Source: Pestalotiopsis fici W106-1
Lineage: Eukaryota > Ascomycota > Sordariomycetes > Amphisphaeriales > Sporocadaceae
Direction: 5' to 3'
NCBI RefSeq assembly: GCF_000516985.1
Contig: NW_006917094.1
Location: 2,790,001 to 2,854,000 of the forward strand
DNA: 64,000 nt
The notes below the pieces were generated by a model, which was not told the DNA's origin, ran no database searches, and worked only from the letters and a program-made list of their open reading frames with translations. The position numbers and the translations under genes were made by a program. Positions 56,074 through 64,000 of this stretch are shown piece by piece. The number at the start of each line of letters is the position of its first letter. The stretch's first letter is position 1.

Positions 56074-57684
56074 TCATCGGCGTAGGCTAGCTATCCTTTG
56101 CCGGTTCGCAAATACCAATCTGTACCGTCTGTGCAATCTGTGAAGTGGTGATTCGGGGCCTGTTCCTTCACTTTCGGGTTCCCTCTCCCAGATTGGTTTG
56201 TTCAAGTGTGAGTTCAGGATATCCCATCGATGCCTCCTTGTCATTTCCGATATCGAGACCTCACAGGGTTCGATGGAAGCAATCAGGGGTTCCGGTGCAG
56301 TAACCATAAGCACTGGCTCTACAGCAATCGGCTCTGATGATTCCGGTGATTCTTCTCCCGACCATTGCGAGTCTTCCTCTGGCGGTGACGAGGCTTTCTC
56401 AAGCAAGCTATCGTACAATGGTTGGAGAGGTGGGATCCCACGGGGATACAAGTCGGCCCAGTAATCTTGTTTCCATCTCTCCCTCATTCGATCTCTTTCA
56501 TGGGGCTCGAGTTGATGGGGGCTGATTTCCTGTCTGGGCAAACGATCCCAGGCATCCCGAACCATCATCCGCGGCAATTCCCTCTCGTGAGGATCGAGCA
56601 TTATCCGCAGATGTCTATCCCTTCGCTCACGAGACCATACTTGCAGCTTTTCCTGGGCTTCGCTGGACAAGCAGCTTCGATCAGATGTTTCGTGAAGTCT
56701 CATACGTTCTCGTCGAAGGAGATTTCCCTCGATGCCCTTTATTTCGTCCACAGCGTCATCAATATCCGCGTGAAATTTCGTGAGTTGAGAAAACATGTCT
56801 GGAAGATCGTCTGCTTGATAGTAGACATCTGATCGTGGCCAAAGGGCTTGGCAGACAATATCATGACCCGGCAGGTATCTTGATGGGTGTTCCATATCGA
56901 ATACTCGATATTTGCTTCCGGCCACAGGCGAAGATTGCGTTCCTGCCATGTTGAGATCTAAGCCGTCGATGATTTCTATCCTTGGTTGCGCCTCAGCCAG
57001 GTTTCTTTGCTGCCTCAATTCCATGATGATGGGCAAGATCAACGCCATGGATACTAGCGAGAGAAAATTGCAATCACACTGGATATACAAGTCTTCGACA
57101 TGCATGGCAAATCGCTCTTCCCTGAATACACGTCGCGCGTGCCGCGGCATGGGCTGGTTGTCGTGGAGTCTTATCGAGAGTTGATTGAAGCGAAAAAGAA
57201 GCCTAAGGAGAATCCAAGCGACATCCCGGAGCTTCGTCCATTGGTAGATTATCTGGGAGTTGGTTGGTGCTATGGCCCTGACGTCCACTGTCACTGTCCG
57301 GATAAGTGAGATCCCGATCAGTTCCGTGATCTTGGGATCGTCTAGGTCACGGACGCCGAAAAACGTCCATGTATAATCGGAACCCAAACACTGAAAGGTG
57401 AGCCAATCAGAGCAGAAATCCCCATTCACAACGTCGGCGGGCTGAACTATGATGTTCAGAGTGTCCAGGGCTTGCTCTGCGTCGAGGGTTGGTATTATTC
57501 TCGACATGTTGAATCCCACAGACTTGGAGCGAGGCAATCCGACTGAGAGGTGTGTTAAGGTCTGGTATCTGCACAAATTACGCAGTAGAGAAGATGAAGG
57601 AGGTAGAAGATGGATGGTTTCGAGCAGCGAGGGAAAATCTCGCGGCTTTTGTACCCGTCTCAACAATATCCGAGAAGTGGCCAT
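56074..57684 (-). CDS. Hypothetical protein, 536 aa
   Basis: Open frame of 536 codons with no stop and no intron. I do not recognise a domain. The first 60 residues contain LLRNLCRYQTLTHLSVGLPR; an alternative start is the Met in FNMSRIIPTL (about residue 60). The middle looks globular (TFFGVRDLDDPKITELIGI, ELRQQRNLAEAQPRIEIIDG). The second half is highly charged, with Arg/Glu/Asp-rich predicted helix (residues about 315-400, LSSEAQEKLQVWSRERRDRH) and an acidic Ser-rich linker. It has no signal peptide or membrane segment. It resembles the many lineage-specific large proteins of filamentous fungi. Being real rests mainly on frame length and composition. Confidence 0.62.
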   Translation of the reverse strand: MATSRILLRRVQKPRDFPSLLETIHLLPPSSSLLRNLCRYQTLTHLSVGLPRSKSVGFNMSRIIPTLDAEQALDTLNIIVQPADVVNGDFCSDWLTFQCLGSDYTWTFFGVRDLDDPKITELIGISLIRTVTVDVRAIAPTNSQIIYQWTKLRDVAWILLRLLFRFNQLSIRLHDNQPMPRHARRVFREERFAMHVEDLYIQCDCNFLSLVSMALILPIIMELRQQRNLAEAQPRIEIIDGLDLNMAGTQSSPVAGSKYRVFDMEHPSRYLPGHDIVCQALWPRSDVYYQADDLPDMFSQLTKFHADIDDAVDEIKGIEGNLLRRERMRLHETSDRSCLSSEAQEKLQVWSRERRDRHLRIMLDPHERELPRMMVRDAWDRLPRQEISPHQLEPHERDRMRERWKQDYWADLYPRGIPPLQPLYDSLLEKASSPPEEDSQWSGEESPESSEPIAVEPVLMVTAPEPLIASIEPCEVSISEMTRRHRWDILNSHLNKPIWEREPESEGTGPESPLHRLHRRYRLVFANRQRIASLRR

Positions 57685-60600
57685 CGTACCTTAAGCAAAA
57701 GTTTGTCAAGCAAGTAGAGAGTATTTCTGCTCCAAAGATACCCTGTTAGGGGAGAGCCGAGTGTCATGCCTTCAGTTATTGGAGAATTTTGCATATTGGC
57801 GCCGGACCTTATGTAAGGTTCTCCCTCAGTAGGTTTTAAAGAGAGGTACCCTGCTGACAGTATATGGGTGGCTTCTGGTGACTCGTGTGTTGACTGGATG
57901 TCAAAGGCATTTCGAACAATACCTAGAAATGCGACCCCGGCCACATCGTTTGGTTTCCGGTGCCGACTCTGGAGAGCTGAGGCCCACAGAGACCATGCAA
58001 ATTGAAAGACTCTCTCAAGTTCCGCACGCGCTGGACGATCCGTAATGCCAACACCGCCAACAAGAATATGATGGTGATGGTGAATAAGCTACGATGGTGC
58101 GCATAGCCGGCGGACATGTTCAAGGTGTAAACCAGCTGATTCCATTTCGCAAGAATGCCTCCGTGAATAAACCGATTGGTTTCCGTTTGCGCCAAAAACG
58201 ACTCGGGGCGCGAGGGAAGAGGCATGACGCGTGTGCAACAATCTGAACGTTGTTTTGGCAGAATATCCGACCCATTTGTTTGAGAGGAATCACCACTGGA
58301 CGGTGTGCGAACTTCCTGGGCCTCGGATCAATATCGGCTCTCATGATACCATCGATCTGCCTGTCGATACCCTGCTTGATACAATGGCCCCCATTTAGCT
58401 TTTCTCATCGCATCAATTATTTACCCTTCTGCCCTTGTTGTATTCTTAGGTAATGTCCAAAACTGAAGGACCGGCCGGTACTTTACCCCCTGCCTCGACA
58501 AGCCAAGCCTGCTCTGCCATCAATTTTGAGAGGATCATCTGGGATCAAGTGAATGCTTGTAAACCTACCGACAGGCACACTCGGCCCGCTATTGCTCACG
58601 TGCTGCATGTCCAAGAGCTGTCTTGAAAGCCCAGGCAAACAGAAAGATCAGGCCTCTTGCTTCAGGGAGACCTGGCGCCCTTTCTCCGGAGGAGATGCAC
58701 ATGCACTCCTCAACGAAATAAGTCACACACCGAATTCCTTGGCGACGCACTGTATGTAAAGGTTTACATGGAGTGCACAAACGAGGCTCTTCTTAGGTGA
58801 TTTTGGGGGGATAAAGAATAAATATGACTGGGCCTCCCTGGCTAGAATGTAGTTGACAAGCTAGCATAATAAGTATCACTGGGTCTTACTGACTATCATG
58901 AAGTTGACAAGCTGACATAATAACAAGGTGTCTATTAGTGCACTTGCCAGACATTCCTTGACAGACATTCCGCAATGAGCAGAGACTCGATCCAATTGTT
59001 ATTGGTAGGCAAAAGCTCATGTTTCCCTCCATAGCAGCCAGAAAGGTCAATGCTCGACGAACGACAAAAGTGTAGCCTTGAGACTTCATCCCGCAAAAGA
59101 AAGAAAAAAATCCCGGAGCAACCAGACACCCCAAGAGAAGAGGAGAGTTGCCTGTTTTAATGAAACGAACAGCTGAGTTCATCTCTTGAAAATGCCCTGC
59201 ATTCAAGCAAAGTTCAAGCCGACAAGATTATTTTGTTCCTAAAGCACCGAATGGGAAAACCTTGATCGTACATTATAAATTATGGACGTACGACAAGCTG
59301 CGAGAGTAGTAGTAGGTGCATACATACCTACCTACTTCAACGAAATACCTATGTACATATTGTACCTTGCAGGCAAATAGATATCATCGGACTTAAAGCT
59401 CTGCTTTGTCACCATGGATATTGCGCAGCATAGGGCTGGCCAATCATAGATGCACACCAGCTCTTGTGAGGTCCGATACGGAGATGGTTGGAGGTGGAAA
59501 TGAAGTGTAGCTAGTGCGAGTACCGGCCATTGAGAAAAATGTGGTGACCTTCCCTCTTGTTCACCAATGAGGCGGCGCGTCTCGAGTCAACGTGGGTGGG
59601 CAAAACTGGCAGAATGCCTAGAATTCCAAATGCTGCGAAACGAGGGCCCCATTATTTCCATCGTCATTTGTGCAAATTCCGCAGAAACAGAGGGGCATCT
59701 CTCGGCGAAAAAAGCCGCACTTGCCGTCACCGTTCATGCCGGTGGCGACCTGTGCACAGGCTTGGTGGGAGGTTTGCCCCGTATTAGCGACGAAGACATA
59801 CCGACGATGACTTCTGCTGCTACGAGGCGAACTAGAAATGGATGATGAATGTACGGGCATTCTTCTGAAGGCATCAATCAAATTGACGACATTTTCGTTG
59901 TTGATGTCTCAGCACCGAAAGTTAATTCCCAAGCGCGGTCGGCTCGGGTCACAACATAATAAGGTACATAAAGCTTACCTGGGTAGTAGAGAGACTGCGC
60001 GCGGCTGGGGGGCAACTCCGTAGTGGTGTACCATGTAACTACCCCCCAACAAGGCTTCTGACTAGTGAATGCGAGTCGAGTATATGCGATCCAATGCGGA
60101 GAGGTCATGTTTTTTTTTTCTTCCTCGGTCTGATTCATCAGGGTACTTGCGGTCAATAGTGAAGAGCAATAATATCACTCAGCAACGCATCCTTTATTCA
60201 CGCTCGGCTAATGATTCCTCAATACTAATGGAAAGAATGCCACGGCCAGCACCGATGGAATCATGTAGCAAAACACTCACGGTCATGAGAACAAGCTAGA
60301 AACGAGGCTGTAGATAATGGTTACGGGCCTTCTTCTCTCAAGCTTACATATCGCTTGAAACAAAAGATGGATCCTCTCGTCCATGGTGACCCCCAAAATC
60401 TCCATCTGTTCCGGAAGCTGTGGACAGATGCCAGAGATACATTGATCGCGTCCATCATGGTACCAGAGGATTGCTGAAAATGTCGAACAGGGGCAGGTAC
60501 CGACATCATCGTGACCCGGCGGCAGAAGTTGCATTTATCCTACACTTTTACAGCTAGTAGTATGTAGAAAGACCCCCAATGGAACGGAGGGGTGTCGCTT

Positions 60601-60994
60601 GCCCACCCCCACTTCTACTCAAGAGCTTCCAGGGCCATTAGTGAGCACCACTAACAAGTACCACCCAAGCCGACAAGGACAGGACAGGCAGGACAGGACG
60701 CGAGATCAGACTGTGTGAGTAAGGTAGAAAGAAAGAAAGAGAGCTGCTACTGCTGCCGCTCGCTCACTCGCTCGTTCGCCCAGGCCCGCCGCCCGCCAAC
60801 CCGCCTACCCGCCGCTCTCACACTTATTGTGTCAAGGGATCCACGGGGCGGATGCTCGCTCGTCCCTCCTTGCAGATAGAAAACCACTCGAGATCCGACC
60901 ATTCTTCTCAATTCCTCTTCCTCCTCCCATTACCTCATACTCCCCCCAAACACCAATTCTTTTCCCAGAGCGAAACTTTACAAACATCGCAATC
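57685..60994. other. 3.3-kb region without a convincing gene
   Basis: Frames between 57660 and 58344 (minus) include one hydrophobic segment (TITIIFLLAVLALRIV) but are interrupted and have no recognisable partner exons; a decayed gene is possible. The rest has only short frames. It contains the 51-base tandem duplication listed separately, CCTA/TAGG motifs near 59325, and from about 60710 on the purine/pyrimidine-rich promoter and leader of the transketolase gene (CT-rich at 60900-60945). Confidence 0.5.
58827..58928. repeat. Imperfect 51-base tandem duplication
   Basis: Two adjacent copies start with actggg at 58827 and 58878. Both contain agttgacaagct followed by cataataa after two to four bases. 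The copies differ at scattered positions, so the duplication is not recent. Confidence 0.8.
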
Positions 60995-63532
60995 ATGGGT
61001 TACACTGAGAAGGACTGGTTGGCCATCAACACGATCCGTGTTCTTGCTGTAAGCTACTGCTCTCCCCTGTTGAGTCTCTGTGACGAAATCCCAACACCCC
61101 GCCCCCGCCTCGACTCCTGCCCCTCCATCGTCAACAAAAGTTGTCGAGGGACACGTTTTTGCCGCAACGAAGACGAGGGCGACAGTCGCTGGCTGCCTGG
61201 GCTTCACATGCCGCTCATATAGTCGCAACGAGAACACAATGCTAATTAGCTTCACCACAGGCCGATGCCACCGCCAAGTCGAACTCCGGCCACCCTGGTG
61301 CGCCCATGTAAGCTCCAATCACTCAAAAGATGCTGCCGGGACCTTCGGCCATCTATCTGTGAGGTAAATATGGTCCACTGACAGGAAAAATTATAGGGGT
61401 ATGGCACCGGTTGCCCACGTTCTGTTCAGCAAGTTCATGAAGTTCAACCCCAAGAACCCCAAGTGGTTGAACCGTGACCGCTTCGTTCTCTCGTAAGTTT
61501 GTCCTGAGGCCACTGCACAACACCAATCATCCTGCTAACCAATCGACCTAGCAACGGCCACGGCTGCATGCTTCAGTATGCTCTCCTCCACCTTTTCGGC
61601 TATGCTGTCTCCATGGACGACATCAAGGCTTTCCGAGTAAGTTGACATGCAAAGATTCTGCAAATGTGGATCGCGAGATTGTAGATCTGACATCATACAG
61701 TCCATTGACAGCATCACCCCTGGTCACCCCGAGGCTCACGACACCCCCGGTGTCGAGGTCACCACTGGTCCCCTTGGTCAGGGTATCGCCAACGCTGTTG
61801 GTCTCGCCATGGCTCAGGCCCAGACTGGTGCTACCTTCAACAAGGACGGCTTCAACCTGGTCGACAACTACACATACTGCTTCCTCGGTGATGGTTGCTT
61901 GATGGAGGGTGTCTCTGGTGAGGCCTCTTCCCTGGCTGGTCACCTCCAGCTCGGCAACCTGATTGCCATCTACGATGACAACCACATTTCCATTGACGGT
62001 GACACCAACTGCGCCTTCACTGAGGACGTCGTCAAGCGGTACGAGTCGTACGGCTGGGAGGTCCTGATCGTCGATGACGGTGACAACGACCTTGACAGCA
62101 TTGAGAAGGCCATTGCCAAGGCCAAGGAGAGCAAGGACAAGCCTACCATCATCAAGCTGAAGACCACCATTGGTTTCGGTTCCACCCAGCAGGGTACCCA
62201 CGGTGTCCACGGCTCGCCCCTCAAGGCCGATGACATCAAGCAGCTCAAGGAGAAGTTCGGCTTCAACCCCAACGAGAGCTTCGCCGTTCCCCAGGAGGTT
62301 TACGACGCCTACGGCAAGGTTTCCGCCGCCGGTGCCGCCGCCGAGGCTGAGTGGAACAAGCTGTTCGCCGAGTACGGCAACAAGTACAAGGCCGAGCACG
62401 ACGACCTCGTCCGTCGCCAGACTGGTGACCTGCCCAACGGCTGGGAGAAGGCCCTCCCCGTCTACACCCCCGCAGATGCCGCTGTCGCCTCGCGAAAGCT
62501 GTCCGAGACTGTCCTGTCCAAGCTCGAGTCTGCTATTCCCGAGCTGATTGGTGGTTCCGCCGATTTGACCGGCTCCAACCTGACCAGATGGAAGGGTGCC
62601 GTCGACTTCCAGCCCCCCTCCACCGGCCTCGGTGACTACGCCGGTCGCTACATCCGCTACGGTGTCCGTGAGCACGGTATGGGTGCCATCATGAACGGTA
62701 TTGCCGCCTACGGCTCTTTGATCCCCTACGCTGGTACCTTCCTGAACTTCGTCTCCTACGCCGCCGGCGCTGTCCGCCTGTCGGCTCTGTCCCAGGTCCG
62801 CGTTATCTGGGTCGCCACCCACGACTCGATTGGTCTGGGTGAGGATGGTCCTACTCACCAGCCTATCGAGACTCTGGCCCACTTCCGTGCTCTGCCCAAC
62901 TGCATGGTCTGGCGCCCTGCCGATGGTAACGAGACCAGCGCTGCCTACTACGTTGCCCTCACCTCCAAGCACACTCCCAGCATCATGGCTCTGTCCCGAC
63001 AGAACCTTCCCCAGCTGGAGGGCTCCACTATTGAGCGCGCCAGCAAGGGTGGTTACGTCCTGAGCGAGGTCGAGGGTGCCCAGGTTACCCTGGTCTCGAC
63101 TGGTTCCGAGGTCTGCATCTGCGTTGACGCCGTCAAGGAGCTTGCTGAGAAGCACAACATCAAGGCCCGTATCGTCTCTATTCCCTGCTTCGAGGTGTTC
63201 GATGCCCAGAGCAAGGAGTACAGACTCAGCGTTCTGCCCGACGGTATCCCCTCGCTGTCCGTTGAGGTCATGAGCACCATGGGCTGGGAGCGCTACACCC
63301 ACGAGCAGTTCGGTATCAACCGATTCGGTGCCTCTGGTGCCTACAAGGATGTCTACAAGGCAAGTTCAATCCCCCAGAGTTTTGTCGATATTTGCATGAC
63401 TAACCATTTCTATAGAAGTTCGAGTTCACCCCCGAGGGCATTGCCAAGCGCGCCGTTGCCACCATCGACTTCTGGAAGGACGTCCCCAACATCCGCTCGC
63501 CTATCAACCGGGCTTTCCAGCAGCTCATTTAA
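60995..63532 (+). CDS. TKL1: Transketolase, 685 aa
   Basis: Thiamine-diphosphate enzyme of the non-oxidative pentose phosphate pathway; it moves two-carbon units between sugar phosphates in the cytosol. Six exons join in phase: 60995-61048, 61261-61307, 61397-61492, 61552-61636, 61701-63359, 63416-63532. Marks are [14 protein letters not shown] with His29, [16 protein letters not shown], the cofactor motif [52 protein letters not shown] with the catalytic Glu, [15 protein letters not shown], and SRQNLPQL. Length is normal for the family. The last intron uses a GC donor (AAG|gcaagt), required to reach the usual [12 protein letters not shown] end. Codon use is strongly biased to C-ending codons, as in highly expressed fungal genes. 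The gene symbol is that of the yeast orthologue. Confidence 0.97.
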
Positions 63533-64000
63533 ATACCCCAGTCTGCGTTGCCGGATGAGCGAAAATTGGTTTCAAAAGATTTGCTGATAGAGGAACTCAG
63601 CATATAGATGAACGGGATGAAACCGTTTGTACGAACGACACGAAAGGATATTACCCATATAGAGACCAAAATACTACTGTTATTTATTTTCCACCATTGG
63701 TGAATGCATATCTATGAAAGTCGAGTGATTCAGTTAAAGGGTAATATCGTACAAGTTTGCAACAAGAAGAAAACGTCTAAACATATTTGTCCATTTTTGA
63801 ATCAACAATCTAGTTGAATGAAATAATCATAACATATACCTACCTGCCTACTTACATATCCAGTCAATGTTGAAAGATGATCCGGTTTAGGAACCCCCGA
63901 GCGTTGCGCCCCACACTTAGCGTTGACTCGGCCGCTGTCTCTGGCCAAACAGACCAATGGAAATGCGCCAATTGGACCCTGCATCAGGGGTCCGACAGCT
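63533..64000. other. 3' flank of transketolase
   Basis: About 470 bases of AT-rich DNA with short CCTA/CCTG repeats near 63838-63855. A short minus-strand frame at 63802-63984 is unsupported. Confidence 0.5.

Noticed and set aside
57660..58344. Three overlapping minus-strand frames with one hydrophobic segment
   Set aside because: No set of GT-AG junctions I tried links them into one protein and no family is recognised. A decayed gene cannot be excluded but is not supported.
61623..63302. 559-residue open frame on the minus strand opposite transketolase
   Set aside because: It is an exact antisense of the highly biased transketolase exon. GNN/NNC-rich codons on the plus strand suppress stops on the other strand, and the product is low-complexity Val/Gly/Leu/Asp with no domain.

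Overview
The window is nuclear DNA of a filamentous ascomycete (Pezizomycotina; the gene families suggest a Sordariomycete, but I cannot name a species). The evidence is many short introns (about 50-110 bases) with GT...CTNAC...AG signals, two Zn2Cys6 regulators, a Pth11/rhodopsin-type membrane protein, a Nup2-type FG nucleoporin and a fungal CorA-like protein. Reading both strands and joining exons by phase gave 19 intact genes plus one kinase-like pseudogene cut by the left edge. I saw no transposon, tRNA, rRNA, CRISPR array or virus-like gene.

Layout. 0-10 kb: kinase-like pseudogene (-), 3 kb without a gene, rhodopsin-type membrane protein (+), PQ-loop membrane protein (-), short-chain dehydrogenase (+). 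10-14 kb: a conserved fungal 404-aa protein (+) convergent with an F-box/WD-like protein (-). 15-27 kb, the most distinctive part: a divergent pair of multicopper oxidase genes, followed by a Zn2Cys6 regulator, a small basic protein and a second Zn2Cys6 regulator. One oxidase has all ten copper-ligand histidines and the T1 cysteine. The other keeps the fold and open frame over 11 exons but has lost the whole type 1 copper site and several type 2/3 histidines. 26.6-30.4 kb has no gene. 30-37 kb: peroxisomal SCP2-type lipid carrier and Nup2-like nucleoporin (housekeeping). 37-45 kb: secreted alpha/beta hydrolase, cytochrome P450 and a mucin-like Cys-tailed secreted protein. 45-53 kb: a 1318-aa ankyrin-CorA-like fusion and a 508-aa protein that appears to carry a module three times. 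54-58 kb: secreted NucA/NucB-type nuclease and an unknown 536-aa protein. 61-63.5 kb: transketolase.

How the genes may work together. The oxidase pair shares one 622-bp intergenic promoter and lies beside two pathway-type regulators. This could be a small secondary-metabolism or pigment module, but no polyketide synthase, peptide synthetase or terpene synthase is visible. The P450 and hydrolase are about 13 kb beyond the second regulator and separated from it by housekeeping genes, so linking them is weak inference. Transketolase, SCP2, Nup2 and the F-box protein are core cellular functions with no visible functional link to the rest.

Exon coordinates come from manual splice-site and phase matching. 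Every joined model keeps frame from ATG to stop, but no transcript data were available.
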